Notes under the pieces: model-generated
The model's input: only the letters and a program-made list of their open reading frames with translations
What the model was told of the DNA's origin: nothing
Database searches by the model: none
NCBI RefSeq assembly: GCF_030068605.1
Contig: NZ_JASJOU010000004.1
Location: 248,001 to 312,000 of the forward strand
Origin: Xanthocytophaga agilis
GTDB lineage: Bacteria; Bacteroidota; Bacteroidia; Cytophagales; 172606-1
Direction of reading: 5' to 3'
DNA length: 64,000 nt
Program-made: the position numbers and the translations under genes
In this document: in pieces, positions 16,086 to 26,900 of the stretch
How the letters are laid out: every line of letters starts with the position of its first letter
How positions within the stretch are numbered: the stretch's first letter is position 1

Positions 16086-17033
16086 CTATGTGGTTGCAAA
16101 TGCCGGATTGCCTAATGCTGCCAATTGTCGGAATAATGCTTTTTCCTGTTCGGACAGATTTTTGGGAATACGAACCTGAATGGTTACATACAAGTCGCCA
16201 AATGTACCAGGTGTATTATATACAGGCATTCCCAATCCTTTTAACCGCAACACTTTTCCATGTTCTGTTCCTTCCGGAATGTCAATCTTTATATTGCCTT
16301 TTAGTGTTCCTACAGTTGCTTTACCTCCTAATATGGCAGTATATAAGTCAACTGCAATGTCTGTATATAGATCATTCCCTTTTCTGTCAAAATAAGAGTC
16401 ATCCGCAATGTGTATAGTAATATATAGATCGCCATTCGGTGCTCCATTGGTACCAGGAGCACCTTTGTCCTTCAATTTTATAACCTGCTCGTGTTCAATA
16501 CCTGGTTTGAGCCTGATGCGCAGTTTCTGATTATTTACATCTACCAGACGTTCAGTGCCTTGGTATGCTTCCTGCAAGGTTAATGTTAAATCAGCCCGAT
16601 AATCATGCCCTTTGCGTTTACTACTCGTGCGGCCTTTGGCTTCTCCGGGACGTCTGCCAAATAACATCTCAAAAAACTCTGAGAAGGTAGGTTCGTCTGT
16701 GCTATATTCATGAAAAGTGCTACCTGTATTGCCACTAAAGTTTCCAAAGTCAAAACCTCCAAAACCTCCTCCTGAAGGTTGACCACCTCCATTGCCATTA
16801 GCTTGTGCATGCTTCCAGTTTTCACCAAAGGCATCATACTTTTTACGTTTCTCTACATCACTCAGTACCTCATAGGCTTCTGTTACCTCCTTAAACTTAT
16901 CCTCTGCCTGCTTATCATCTTTGTTTTTATCCGGATGGTATTTTACAGCCAGTTTTCTGTAGGCTTTTTTTATTTCGTCGGCTGTTGCATTTTTTTCAAC
17001 ACCAAGAGTTTTATAATAATCTTTATAGTCCAT
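16086..17033 (-). CDS. DnaJ-family co-chaperone (CbpA type)
   Basis: 315 residues. The N-terminal J-domain ([28 protein letters not shown] motif in KYHPDKN) is followed by a Gly/Phe-rich linker ([14 protein letters not shown]). Two beta-barrel substrate-binding domains come next ([65 protein letters not shown]). There is no CxxCxGxG zinc-finger region, so it is a class II/CbpA-like DnaJ. It stimulates DnaK ATPase and delivers clients in the cytoplasm. It has its own terminator and is probably monocistronic. Confidence 0.93.
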   Translation of the reverse strand: MDYKDYYKTLGVEKNATADEIKKAYRKLAVKYHPDKNKDDKQAEDKFKEVTEAYEVLSDVEKRKKYDAFGENWKHAQANGNGGGQPSGGGFGGFDFGNFSGNTGSTFHEYSTDEPTFSEFFEMLFGRRPGEAKGRTSSKRKGHDYRADLTLTLQEAYQGTERLVDVNNQKLRIRLKPGIEHEQVIKLKDKGAPGTNGAPNGDLYITIHIADDSYFDRKGNDLYTDIAVDLYTAILGGKATVGTLKGNIKIDIPEGTEHGKVLRLKGLGMPVYNTPGTFGDLYVTIQVRIPKNLSEQEKALFRQLAALGNPAFATT

Positions 17034-17154
17034 AGTTGTGTCTGTTTTCTAGAAAAAATACAAAAGCGTGGCGAAAAGTTCCCGAATTGAATACATTTAT
17101 CTGTTTATGGTACACTAATATAGTAAGCTTTGGGGAAAAGTGTCTCACTGAAGA

Positions 17155-17162
17155 CAAAGGTA
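17155..17162 (-). promoter_or_regulatory. Possible -7 element of the DnaJ-like gene
   Basis: Read on the minus strand this is TACCTTTG, an exact TAnnTTTG match, about 120 bases upstream of the DnaJ-like ATG. A convincing TTTG -33 box is not seen at the right distance. The rest of 17034-17411 is AT-rich with no other recognisable feature. Confidence 0.35.
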
Positions 17163-17411
17163 CAAATTGAATGTTTACATGAGAAAATATACCTCTTCAT
17201 AAATGGTTTTATATATTTACTACTTCACTACTTATTGTGATCTTAAATTTATGAATCTAGTCTTTTCCTAATAACCAATGAAAGGGTCGATTATTCAGTA
17301 CTTATAATGGATATAGAAGAATTATTTGATAAAAGACAGTATACTGATTGCAGATATGGCACGTTAATTTTATATACTAGCGCAACTTTTATTTTATAAA
17401 CTACTTGACTT

Positions 17412-17750
17412 ATGAACTTACTCATTCGATTAATTGTAGCAACCCTTGCTGTTATAATTAGCTCATGGTTACTACCAGGTGTCCATGTAAATGGAATTGC
17501 AACTGCTATCATTGTTGCTATTGTATTAGGATTTTTGAACGCTTTTTTAAAACCTGTACTTACTTTCTTAACTATCCCTATTACCATCATTACTCTTGGT
17601 TTGTTCTTATTGGTGATTAACGTAATCATTGTATATATCACAGATGCCTTGATTACAGGATTTCGAGTAGATGGATTTTTATGGGCTTTGATTTTTAGTT
17701 TTGTTGTGTCTATTGTTGGTGCTATTTTATCTTCACTTTTCGATGATTAA
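17412..17750 (+). CDS. Phage holin family IV (PF04020-type) membrane protein
   Basis: 112 residues with four hydrophobic segments (about 3-22, 28-48, 52-75, 88-108). The family pattern is LPGVHVNGIATAIIVAIVLGFLNAFLKPVLTFLTIPITIITLGLFLLVINVIIVY, including the conserved N-x-x-x-K-P turn between TM2 and TM3. Despite the name, chromosomal members in Bacteroidota are common stand-alone inner-membrane proteins of unknown role and not evidence of a prophage. A strong terminator follows. Confidence 0.85.
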   Translation: MNLLIRLIVATLAVIISSWLLPGVHVNGIATAIIVAIVLGFLNAFLKPVLTFLTIPITIITLGLFLLVINVIIVYITDALITGFRVDGFLWALIFSFVVSIVGAILSSLFDD

Positions 17751-17794
17751 GCTTTGCTCCAACCTAATTTAATATATTTTAATAGAAAATATGA

Positions 17795-17824
17795 AGACTC
17801 TCCTGAAGGGAGAGTCTTTTTTTG
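17795..17824 (+). terminator. Rho-independent terminator after the holin-like gene
   Basis: AGACTCTCC (17795-17803) pairs with GGAGAGTCT (17809-17817), followed by a run of T. Confidence 0.92.
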
Positions 17825-17988
17825 TCCTGACATCCTTGTATGATTTTTTGTCAGTTAATGTTGAATAAACGGCAATTGAAACATAATAGGCTTGAAGAAG
17901 GGGGGGGCTATACTATGTTAGTACAGCAAAAAGACATAGAATTTACGATACCAGAACAACGTTGGTAGAAAGTGGTTAGAATGAAAAA

Positions 17989-18022
17989 CCTGATTTCCAA
18001 AGGAGTCAGGCTTTTTTATTTT
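17989..18022 (+). terminator. Orphan terminator-like hairpin
   Basis: CCTGA (17989-17993) pairs with TCAGG (18006-18010), followed by CTTTTTTATTTT. No gene precedes it after the terminator at 17795-17824, so it may end a small RNA of about 100-150 bases starting in 17830-17900. That stretch contains a run of eight G at 17900-17907 but no ORF I can support. Confidence 0.45.
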
Positions 18023-18103
18023 ACAGAGAGCTAGTTTATGTATAGATTCTAGTATAGAATGAATATCTTTCTGGTTGAAAGTTAAAATATCTTTTTAATC
18101 CCT

Positions 18104-18442
18104 ATGATTAATTATCATAACAAAGTTTTTCGTTCTGTAAACAATACAGATAATGGTGAGGTAAGTGCAGAAACCACTTTTCACTATCAGCAATATGATA
18201 CTATAGTAACTGCTTCCTATTCAGGAGGAAGTATTGTGACTGGACACCTGATTGCTCTTGTAGATGAAGTAGGACATTTAAATATGCGTTACCACCATGT
18301 AAATAATGTAGGAGTACTAATGACAGGAATTTGCCAGTCTATCCCTGAAGTAATGGAAAATGGAAAAATTCGTTTGCACGAAAAATGGCAATGGACAAGT
18401 GGTGATTATAGTTCAGGAGAATCTGTAATTGAAGAAATATAA
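18104..18442 (+). CDS. Conserved Bacteroidota protein (often labelled n-acetylglutamate synthase-like)
   Basis: 112 residues, rich in beta-strand pattern: KVFRSVNNTDNGEVSAETTFHYQQYDTIVTASYSGGSIVTGHLIALVDEVGHLNMRYHHVN, ending RLHEKWQWTSGDYSSGESVIEE. This matches a small family widespread in Bacteroidota and Bacillota that databases often call n-acetylglutamate synthase. The protein is far too short for, and shows no motif of, the GNAT or kinase-like domains of true NAGS, so I regard that name as unreliable. A cytoplasmic beta-barrel of unknown function is the safest reading. Monocistronic, with a strong terminator immediately after the stop. Confidence 0.7.
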   Translation: MINYHNKVFRSVNNTDNGEVSAETTFHYQQYDTIVTASYSGGSIVTGHLIALVDEVGHLNMRYHHVNNVGVLMTGICQSIPEVMENGKIRLHEKWQWTSGDYSSGESVIEEI

Positions 18443-18490
18443 CAAATACCTCTGATTATACTTACTACAAAGATATATCAGAGGTATTTG
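18443..18490. terminator. Bidirectional terminator between convergent genes
   Basis: CAAATACCTCTGA (18443-18455) and its exact complement (18478-18490) form a 13-bp stem with a 22-base loop that can extend by TTATA/TATA pairing. It lies between the stop codons of the 18104 and 18525 genes. Confidence 0.75.
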
Positions 18491-18524
18491 AATTCCGTCG
18501 CCTGCTTTGTGTTCTTGGTAAGGA

Positions 18525-18851
18525 CTATTTTAGCTTCTCATTATTTTTATGTCGTTCTGCATCCCGAATTGACTTCTTCTCCATGTTTTTGATTAATGCC
18601 TCTGTCAAATCAACCCCTGTTTGATTAGCAAGGCAAATCACTACAAATAAGACATCCGCCAGTTCATCTCCTAGATTTTTGTCTTTGTCTGATGTTTTGA
18701 AGGATTGTTCTCCATATTGTCGGGCAATAATCCGGGCTACTTCTCCAACTTCTTCAGTCAGTATAGCCATATTGGTAAGTTCATTAAAATACCGAACACC
18801 AGTATTTTTTATCCAGAGATCTACTGTTTTTTGTGCGTCTTTTAAAGTCAT
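18525..18851 (-). CDS. MazG-like nucleotide pyrophosphohydrolase (YpjD type)
   Basis: 108 residues. The first metal-ligand motif lies in LTEEVGEVARIIARQYGEQ (ExxE) and the second in LGDELADVLFVVICLANQTG (ExxD), as in all-alpha NTP pyrophosphohydrolases of the YpjD/MazG group. Expected role: hydrolysis of non-canonical or excess (d)NTPs in the cytoplasm. It is more MazG-classical than the copy at 859-1188 and sits among core genes, so it is likely the housekeeping enzyme, while the other belongs to the defence operon. It is convergent with the preceding gene across a shared terminator. Confidence 0.87.
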   Translation of the reverse strand: MTLKDAQKTVDLWIKNTGVRYFNELTNMAILTEEVGEVARIIARQYGEQSFKTSDKDKNLGDELADVLFVVICLANQTGVDLTEALIKNMEKKSIRDAERHKNNEKLK

Positions 18852-19037
18852 AAAAAAATATTTACAAATGTTTGCAACCTTTTTCCTGAAAAACGGGTCA
18901 TAGGAAGGTGAACTAAGAAAATTACAAATTTATAATTTGTTTATGTGCTGTAATTAAAATCTAGGCATACTTTTTTAGTGCAAATTTTGGCAAAATAAGA
19001 AAGTAAAAGTTATATCTTTAATTTTTTTTAGCTGCTT

Positions 19038-20399
19038 TTGGTATGTTTAAAACTTATTTTTCAACCTAAAATAGTTTGTATGGTACTAGCTTTGAGTGCA
19101 ATAAAATATGATAAATTGTATTTTTATATACTTTCTATTATTGCTGTAACTTTATGTTATCCTAAAATCATTGCTATTAATAATATTAGCATTATAGTAT
19201 TAGGTGTTATTTGGATTGTGGAGGGCAATTGGAGAGAAAAAAAACTTCGATTAATGCAAAGTCCTATTATACTACTTGCTGTTTCATTTTTCCTGTTACA
19301 TGTTATAGGATTATTATATAGTCACAATATTATGAGAGGTCTTCAGACATTGTTAGACTACATACCATTGCTATTATTTCCTTTAGTCTTAGGTTCTATG
19401 CCTTCTTTGAAGAAAGAAGACATTTATACTATTGTCTCTCTGTTTATTGCCTCCTGTTTTGTTGCAACTCTTATTTGTGTGCTAACTGCAGTAAATATAT
19501 CATTATGGGGTAATTTACAAACAAATGATCATTGGTTTTATGATATTTTTACAAGGCCTATTGATTTAAATTCTATATATTTTTCTTTCTTCCTAGGCTT
19601 TTGTACTCTTTGTTTAGGTGCTTATCTTTTTGATAATATCCGTGAACTTTCTCTTTTGAAGAGAACAGGTTTGTTTCTATTGATTATCTACTTTCTGGGT
19701 GTAATGCTTTTGCTTACATCTCGTACTACGTTGATAACTACTCTTGTATTAGGAGCAATAAATTGCTTGCTATATCTGATAAAGACAGAAGGTAAAAATA
19801 TGAAGACCCTTGGTTCTCTGATGATTGCTCCTTTACTAGTAGTTATTTTAATTTCTCAGTCGTCATTTCTTATGCAGCGTTTTTCAGATATTAAAAACCT
19901 GAATACAAATGCTGTAACTGAAAATGTACACTCTCGCCAAAAAATGAACCTACCATGGTCCAGTAGTTCTGCTGTACGATTTGCCATTTGGGAATCATCA
20001 TTAGGTGTGATCGAAAACAATTTCTTTACAGGTGTTGGAGTGGGAGATACTCAGGAAGAACTGGTAAAGATGTTTTACAAAAATAATTATGTATTTGAAA
20101 ATGGATATCAGGGATATAATGCCCACAATCAGTTTTTACAAACAATGATGGCAAGTGGGTTAGTAGGAGTTTTGGTCCTATTAGGAATCTTTATGGTAAG
20201 CTTTTTTCTGGCTTGGAGACAGAAAAATTATTTTTATATGACTTTTATTCTATATGTCTTTTTGAATTGTTTGACAGAAGCACTATTACAGAGACAAAAG
20301 GGAATTGTGTTTTTTGGTTTTATGAGCTACCTTCTGTTTTTTTATTTCTTTGCTGAACAAGAAGTTAAGACTAAATCCAAGGTAGCCGTCTATGCATGA
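19038..20399 (+). CDS. O-antigen ligase / polymerase family (Wzy_C) membrane protein
   Basis: 453 residues with about ten to twelve hydrophobic segments and a large soluble loop around residues 290-350 containing WSSSSAVRFAIWESSLGVIENNFFTGVGVGDTQEEL, then YNAHNQFLQTMMASGLVG. The R-x-x-x-W...G-x-G-x-G-D...H-N-x-x-L-x pattern is the Wzy_C/WaaL signature. The family transfers or polymerises lipid-linked glycans at the periplasmic face of the inner membrane. There are no other polysaccharide genes nearby, so the acceptor is unknown. The start is uncertain (a later Met, MVLALSAIKYD, is possible). Confidence 0.82.
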   Translation: MVCLKLIFQPKIVCMVLALSAIKYDKLYFYILSIIAVTLCYPKIIAINNISIIVLGVIWIVEGNWREKKLRLMQSPIILLAVSFFLLHVIGLLYSHNIMRGLQTLLDYIPLLLFPLVLGSMPSLKKEDIYTIVSLFIASCFVATLICVLTAVNISLWGNLQTNDHWFYDIFTRPIDLNSIYFSFFLGFCTLCLGAYLFDNIRELSLLKRTGLFLLIIYFLGVMLLLTSRTTLITTLVLGAINCLLYLIKTEGKNMKTLGSLMIAPLLVVILISQSSFLMQRFSDIKNLNTNAVTENVHSRQKMNLPWSSSSAVRFAIWESSLGVIENNFFTGVGVGDTQEELVKMFYKNNYVFENGYQGYNAHNQFLQTMMASGLVGVLVLLGIFMVSFFLAWRQKNYFYMTFILYVFLNCLTEALLQRQKGIVFFGFMSYLLFFYFFAEQEVKTKSKVAVYA

Positions 20400-20444
20400 T
20401 GCAAGATCAGCGAAAATAGGTTATAATGGATTTTATTTATAGTA

Positions 20445-20897
20445 TCAAGTTCTACTTTTTGAATCTATAACAATCGTAACCGGACCATCGTTAAGCAAAC
20501 TTACTTTCATGTCTGCTCCAAAGGTGCCTGTTTCGATTGTTTTTTTGATTTCAGTGTTAAGGGATGAGATCATCTTCTCATACAATGGTATAGCTTGTTC
20601 AGGTCTAGCTGCATCAATAAAAGAAGGTCTGTTTCCTTTTTTAGTGCTTGCATATAAAGTAAACTGGCTGATAAGCAATATATTTCCATCTACATCCAAA
20701 ACGGAGAGATTCATTTTTCCTTCCTCATCTCCAAAAATGCGCATGTTTACTATTTTTTTGCTTAACCATTCTATATCTTCTTCTGTATCTGTATGAGTAA
20801 TTCCCAATAGAATAAGTAAGCCTTTTTCTATTTGTCCTTTTATATGATTGTCAATAGTAACTGATGCACTTGTAACTCTTTGAATAACTGCAATCAT
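20445..20897 (-). CDS. dtd: D-aminoacyl-tRNA deacylase
   Basis: 150 residues, full family length. It begins MIAVIQRVTSASVTIDN, and carries the two active-site signatures: LISQFTLYA (the SQxT element) and LLNDGPVTIVID (the cis Gly-Pro NxGPVT element). The enzyme hydrolyses D-amino acids, and Gly mischarged on tRNA-Ala, from tRNA in the cytoplasm as a homodimer. It lies 57 bases downstream of the NFACT-type gene on the same strand, a plausible translation-quality-control pair. Its stop faces the O-antigen-ligase-like gene. Confidence 0.95.
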   Translation of the reverse strand: MIAVIQRVTSASVTIDNHIKGQIEKGLLILLGITHTDTEEDIEWLSKKIVNMRIFGDEEGKMNLSVLDVDGNILLISQFTLYASTKKGNRPSFIDAARPEQAIPLYEKMISSLNTEIKKTIETGTFGADMKVSLLNDGPVTIVIDSKSRT

Positions 20898-20954
20898 GGA
20901 AATATGTATTGTTTGTGTAAAGTAATTAATTAGAAAGAAGAATAGTGTGGTTAA

Positions 20955-22538
20955 TTATAATCCGGAGAAATCTGCAGGTTCAACCAAAACAACTTGTTCT
21001 TTATCAATGATAACAGCTCCTTCCGGAAGACCTTTCGGTTTCCGAATGTATTTGCGGGGGGTAACTGTAACAGGACAAAGAGTATCATTCTTTCGTTTGG
21101 AATAATAAGCCGCTAATTGAGCTGCCTTTTCAATTACTGGCTCCGGAAATTTCTTGCCGGACTGGTATTTAATAATTACATGTGACCCTGTAACATCCTT
21201 GGCATGCAACCACAGATCTTCTTTCCATGCATACTCTCGTGTTAGCAGATCATTATTTTTTGCGTTTTTACCAACTAAAATCTCAAATCCTTGATATTCA
21301 AACCTTTTAAATAATTCCTGTATAGTAGGAATAGTTGAGGCTGATGCCAAATCGTGATCTTTTACATAATTGCGTAGAACCTTCAAGTTTTGAATGGCAC
21401 TTATATCAGCCATATACTTCTTAATTTGAGCCATCTCTAATTCTTTCTGAGTAATAGCTTTTTCCAGTATCTCTATTTCAATCTTTTCATTTTTGGCTTT
21501 TCTATAATAAGTCTCTGCATTTTTTTGAGCAGAGAATTCTTTTTTTAGCTTTATGCGAATTGTTTGATTATGGTAAAAATCAAATAATTCTACTGCTTCG
21601 CTACCAGAAGGGATCTGATGAATATTAGCCATTAGGATATTGGCTAATTGTTCATGACGAGCCTCTGTTTGAATTTGATTTAGCTTTTCATAAGTCTTGG
21701 CCAGATAACTTTCTGTCTGCTTCTTTTGCTTGTCTAGCTTGTGTAATACCTGTTGTTTTTCTCTATCGAAAGTACTTTCTCTAGCATATAAGCTATAAAA
21801 GCGATTGGCAATCTCCAAAGGGTCTGATGATTCAAACTCTGTATTACCTGTTGGAAATAAAGTAAGTTGGAAACTGCTATTGCCTGTGCTAAGGTGTGCT
21901 GGGGAACGCACAACATAAAAAGAAGAAGGATTTTCCAGGTTATATATAAATTGTTGCAAGATTGTCCATTGTTCCTGAGCTGATTTATTAGGAAATTTTT
22001 CCTGCTTCAGATAGGCTGCAACTGGTTTTCCTAAAGTTGGATAAACAGTTGCAGGATTTTGTTTGTTTTGAATAAAATCTTCAAATGTAGGGCTGATATC
22101 CCGATGCAGCGATTCTGGTGAAAGAGAAAGATCTGCTTCGATATTATTCTGAAATAATTCTATTACCTTATTATCCTGATATAATAATACATTAGAACGA
22201 TTCCCATGTAGCTTAAACAAAAGTAATAGACCGGAATCTAGCTGAATGGCAAAACTTCGATCATTTTGATACTGAATGATTTTTTCAACAGTTCTCCCTG
22301 TTAATTTGGAGAATAGTTCCACTGTATTTTTACGTGCTCTATGAAATTCAGATGGAAAGGTGAGGCAGACAAAACTATTCTTTAAAATAGCTCGGATAAA
22401 GAAAAGGTCAGTTTTACTCAAAAAGCTAACCACCAGTTCATCTTTATCCTGACTAAACGCGCTGTCTACTGTGCGTCCGATCAATATAGGTGCCAGTGCA
22501 GAAGAAACTTGTTGCAAATAATAATAGTTGTTATGCAT
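20955..22538 (-). CDS. NFACT / RqcH-type ribosome quality control protein
   Basis: 527 residues. The N-terminal NFACT-N module (FHRARKNTVELFSKLTGRTVEKI; HGNRSNVLLYQ) is followed by a helical/coiled-coil middle (residues about 260-400: EKQQVLHKLDKQKKQTESYL; EILEKAITQKELEMAQIKKYM). The C-terminal NFACT-R domain has DLWLHAKDVTGSHVIIKY, then AAQLAAYYSKRKNDTLCPV and a basic RKYIRKPKG. The family binds tRNA and the 50S peptidyl-tRNA complex and adds C-terminal Ala tails to stalled chains (RqcH). The usual N-terminal residues differ, so tailing activity is inferred only. Probable operon with dtd. Confidence 0.88.
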   Translation of the reverse strand: MHNNYYYLQQVSSALAPILIGRTVDSAFSQDKDELVVSFLSKTDLFFIRAILKNSFVCLTFPSEFHRARKNTVELFSKLTGRTVEKIIQYQNDRSFAIQLDSGLLLLFKLHGNRSNVLLYQDNKVIELFQNNIEADLSLSPESLHRDISPTFEDFIQNKQNPATVYPTLGKPVAAYLKQEKFPNKSAQEQWTILQQFIYNLENPSSFYVVRSPAHLSTGNSSFQLTLFPTGNTEFESSDPLEIANRFYSLYARESTFDREKQQVLHKLDKQKKQTESYLAKTYEKLNQIQTEARHEQLANILMANIHQIPSGSEAVELFDFYHNQTIRIKLKKEFSAQKNAETYYRKAKNEKIEIEILEKAITQKELEMAQIKKYMADISAIQNLKVLRNYVKDHDLASASTIPTIQELFKRFEYQGFEILVGKNAKNNDLLTREYAWKEDLWLHAKDVTGSHVIIKYQSGKKFPEPVIEKAAQLAAYYSKRKNDTLCPVTVTPRKYIRKPKGLPEGAVIIDKEQVVLVEPADFSGL

Positions 22539-22649
22539 GAGCTTACCTATGTTAGTATCTGATGTGTTAGTAAATCAGTTTGATGTTAATGTATATTTCG
22601 TTGGTTAATAGGTAGTTACTAGTTGATGTAATAATTTGTAGGATTAAAC

Positions 22650-23420
22650 CTATCTGAATTTTACAATTTTGTTAATATATTGTTCTATCTGAGCTATCGT
22701 ATTTACTTTCAAAGAAGGGTTTAGGGCAACCTTTCCTAACTCATACCAGAGGTTTTCTCCAATGTCAATATAAGAGCCTTGCAGATGGGGTTCTCTTTTT
22801 TCTGCTTTTTCTGAGATATAGGATAATGAAAATATTAATTCCAATAGGTCTTTCATTTCGTCCCAGTTACCTGATTTTTGTTGCATTTTGGCATCATTCA
22901 GACGCGTCTGGATAGCTACGCTACGATCTTTAAATTGTATCTTAAGAGAGCAGAAAAGTGTTGATTGTACCGCTATTTTTTTATAGCGTATAAGAAGTGG
23001 AGCTTCTTTACCTGAGGTTTCATAAATACCTTGAATAAACTCCTGCAGAAAATACTCCCAATCCCATATCGAATCAGGGCTTCCTTGAAAAAGGACGTTT
23101 TTCTGTGTTTTGAAGGTTAATTCCAAAAAAGGATGATCATTATTATCTGTTTTGGTGGATGTACGACTACTTTTTAATAACGTTTCCATGAGTGGTAACC
23201 ATATTTTGGAGATGTTTCCTTTCCAGGAAAAGTCATCCTGACCTGTAAAACCTTCATCCTCTATATCTTCCTGTGTAAGTCCTTCCCGATTATGGTATAC
23301 CCATGCAAAATCGATTTTAATATCGTTGGGGCTTACTAATCCCTTGATATGATAGTAATAGCAATAGGGAGGCGGTATAGAAGCCGCTGTTTCATATTTT
23401 ATTTCAAATTCAGTAATCAT
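22650..23420 (-). CDS. Conserved hypothetical protein
   Basis: 256 residues, not recognised. The N-terminal half has beta-type patterns (MITEFEIKYETAASIPPPYCYYY, IKIDFAWVYHNREGL) and acidic stretches. The middle has DSIWDWEYFLQEFIQGIYETSGKEAPLLIRY. The C-terminal third is helical. No signal peptide, membrane segment or catalytic motif is visible, so it is cytoplasmic by default. It is read on the minus strand, 112 bases upstream of the NFACT gene, and might be its operon partner. Upstream lies the 498-bp spacer before the SusC gene. Confidence 0.6.
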   Translation of the reverse strand: MITEFEIKYETAASIPPPYCYYYHIKGLVSPNDIKIDFAWVYHNREGLTQEDIEDEGFTGQDDFSWKGNISKIWLPLMETLLKSSRTSTKTDNNDHPFLELTFKTQKNVLFQGSPDSIWDWEYFLQEFIQGIYETSGKEAPLLIRYKKIAVQSTLFCSLKIQFKDRSVAIQTRLNDAKMQQKSGNWDEMKDLLELIFSLSYISEKAEKREPHLQGSYIDIGENLWYELGKVALNPSLKVNTIAQIEQYINKIVKFR

Positions 23421-23801
23421 AATCGACTTTCCTTAATAACAGGCTGCAAAGGTATTAAAAACCTGATTGGTCTGGAAGTGTCTGTTGTTTATTAACTCTA
23501 TAGTATAGACCTGAATGTAGATACGTAGAAATATGGCTGTATATATAATATGTAATAGGCTGTTAATCTTGTAATTATATTTTTATAACAAAAGCAGGAT
23601 GGGAGAACTAATCTATCTGTAAGTTAACAACGTATTATCAATACTGTTTACTTATTCATTTACGGTTTAATTTAATTGTATTCTGAATAATAAAGCTGTA
23701 TTCGGCCTGTGTCTTAGTTGGCAGAGTATAACACCTTATATGAAGGATATTTTGTAGAAAGAATATTTTTTGAAAAAATATTTTAAATTTTTCTGCAAAA
23801 A

Positions 23802-23833
23802 ATTGTATTATTATAATCGTAAACATAAATTTG
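23802..23833 (+). promoter_or_regulatory. Bacteroidota-type promoter of the SusC/SusD genes
   Basis: ATTG at 23802-23805 (3/4 of TTTG) and TAAATTTG at 23826-23833 (exact TAnnTTTG), 20 bp apart, place the transcript start near 23840, about 80 bases before the SusC ATG. The rest of the 498-bp spacer (23421-23918) is AT-rich with no ORF or clear operator. Confidence 0.5.
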
Positions 23834-23918
23834 TACTAGATCAATACACTTTATATACAATTTTGTGAAATTGATCGATAGTAAAAATTCTATATTATAA
23901 CCCCTAAACAATTTTTCC

Positions 23919-26900
23919 ATGAAACACAATTATCTACGAGCAAGTGTATTGCTCTGCCTGGTATTTCTGTGTTCAGTAGTTGGCGCCTTTGCGCAGACGA
24001 CTGTAACCGGCAAAGTAACTTCTCAGGAAGACGGCGGAGTACTACCTGGTGTAAGTGTATCTGTAAAAGGAACCACTCGTGGTACAACTACTGACGCTAA
24101 CGGTAAGTATAGTATCGCTGTAGATGGTCCTACATCCGTTCTGGTTTTTAGTTTTATTGGTTTCACTACTGAAGAAGTATCAGTAGGAAATCGTAGTGTG
24201 GTAGATGTACCATTAACTGCTGACTTGCAGGCATTGTCTGAAGTAGTCGTAACTGGTTATACAACGGAAAACAGACGCGAAGTAACAGGTGCTGTTGCTA
24301 CTGTAAAATCCAAAGACCTTGTTGCTGTACCTTCTGGTAACGTTGAGCAGGCTTTGCAAGGACGTATATCAGGGGTAACTGTTATTACTAATGGACAGCC
24401 TGGTACAAATAGTATTGTGCGTTTGCGTGGATTTGGCGCTTTTGGTGGAAATGAGCCACTATATATTGTTGATGGAATTCCTGTTGGTTCTACCGACTTT
24501 TTGCAGCCAGATGATATTGAGTCTGTTACAGCATTGAAAGATGCGCCATCTGCTTCTATTTATGGTGCTCGTGCTGCTAACGGTGTAATTATTTACACCA
24601 CTAAAAAAGGCAAAAAAGGAGATGGTAAGCTACATGTAAGCTATGACGGGGTGTTTGGTGTAACAACTCCTGGAAAAGTAGATAACATACTAAATCCTCA
24701 GGAGCAGGCTGACTGGACTTGGAATGCCATTCGTAACACTGCCACACAATTGGGTAAAACTCCTGTTTTTGAAAGTCAGCAGTACGGTAATGGTGCTACT
24801 CCTGTTCTTCCTGACTATATCCTGGTTGGTTCCAATACAGGTGTAAGAGGTACAATCAATCTGGAAGAGGAGCGTGCCAAATACAATGTTAATCCGGATA
24901 AAGGTTCTATCTATTCTGTAATGAAGGCAAACAAGGCTGGTACTAATTGGTGGGACGCTATTACTCAGAACGCTATACTTAACCGACACACATTAAGTTT
25001 TTCTGGAGGTGGTGAAAAAAGCCAGTTTTACTTAAGTTTTGGTATGCAGGATCAGCAGGGTATTATCATTCACCAGAATTTCAAACGGTATAGCTTTCGT
25101 ATAAATTCTGAACACAATCTATCAAAAAATATACGTATTGGCCAAAACGTTGTAGGTCTTTATATTTCCAGACAAGGATTGATTGGTGGAAACGGTGGTC
25201 GTGGTGCATCTGGTGAAGAAACACAGGTATTATCTGCTTTTCGTATGCCTGCTATTATTCCGGTATATGATGAATTTGGTGGATATGCCGGTACACTGGC
25301 TGGTGGATTCAACAACCCTCGTAACCCTGTTGCTGAACGGAATAGAGCAGCCGATAACAGAGGATATAATATCGGAGCGATTGGCAATGTGTATGCAGAA
25401 GTAGATGTTATTAAAGGATTGACTCTACGCAGTAGTTTTGGAGGTGGAATAAGTGCTGGTTATTATAACTACTATAATCGACCATCTTATGAGAACTCTG
25501 AGAACAATAGTACATTCACATATGGTGAAGGTGCAAGTGCCTATAAAAACTGGGTATTTACAAATACTGCAAGATATCAGAATAAATTTGGCGCCCATGG
25601 TATCGATGTGTTAGCGGGTGTTGAGGCCTTGAACACTAATAATGGAAGACAATTAGAAGCAAGAGGTCAAAATCCGTTTTCTACAGATATTAATTATATT
25701 ATACTGCCTAATGTGGGTAACCAGAACGTTAACAGAGATGCTACTTTCTATACATTGGGAGTTAATTTTTATTCACTGTTTGGAAGGGTTCAATATAACT
25801 TTAGTGAAAAATATATCCTGAATGGTGTATTGCGTCGTGATGGTTCTTCTCGTTTTGGTGCTAACACCCGTTATGGTGTATTCCCTGCCGTATCTGCTGC
25901 ATGGCGTATTTCTGCCGAACCTTTCATGAAGGATATCCCTTTTATTTCAGATTTGAAAATAAGAGGTGGATGGGGACAAATGGGTAACTCCAATAACGTA
26001 GATCCTTATAACCAGTTTAGCTTATTCGAGTCAAATTTAGGTAGAGCTTATTATGACATAGCTGGTGGAAACGGTGCTCCAGCAGAAGGGTTTTATCGCA
26101 GTCGGATAGGTAACCCAAATGCTAAATGGGAAACAAGTACTACTTCAAATATTGGTGTTGATGGAACTTTCCTGGATGGAAAAGTTGAATTGGTTCTTGA
26201 TGTTTGGAGAAAAGATACCAAAGATCTACTATATACTTTGGAAACTCCTGCTGTGGTTGGTCCTCTGGCAGCAGATCCGGCAATTAACATTGGTAAAATG
26301 AGAAACCAAGGGATAGATCTGCAGATCATCAATAGAGGTAATATCGTCTCTGATTTAACTTATGAAGTAAATGTTACAGGTTCCTGGTTAAAGAATGAGG
26401 TAATAGCTCTTGCTCCTGGCGTTGATTATTTTGAGCCTTATTCTATGCGGGGTATCACACCTGTTCGAAACCAAATTGGTCAACCAATTTCTGCATTCTT
26501 TGGCTATAAAGTGATTGGTCTATTCCAGAATCAGGAAGAAGTGAATTCTGCTCCCTCACAGGATGGAAAAGGTATTGGAAGATTCCGGTATGCAGATATC
26601 AATGGAGATAACAAAATTACTCCTGATGACAGAACTCCTCTGGGTAGCCCTGTACCTAAGTTCAATGGGGGACTTAACTTAACTTTAGGCTATAAGAATA
26701 TTGAATTAGTAGCTTACTTATATGCCGCACTGGGAGCTAAAGTATTTAACCTGTCAAGATGGTATACTGATTTCTATCCATCTTTCAAAGGTGCTGCTAT
26801 TGGAAATCGGGTAAAAGAATCTTTCACATTTGAGAATGGTGGTAACACTGTGCCTATTTTTGAAGATGCTTCTAATTTAAGTACTAACACTGTTTCCAAT

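Noticed and set aside
17412-17750. Prophage indicated by the holin-like gene
   Set aside because: No other phage gene nearby; this family is commonly chromosomal in Bacteroidota.
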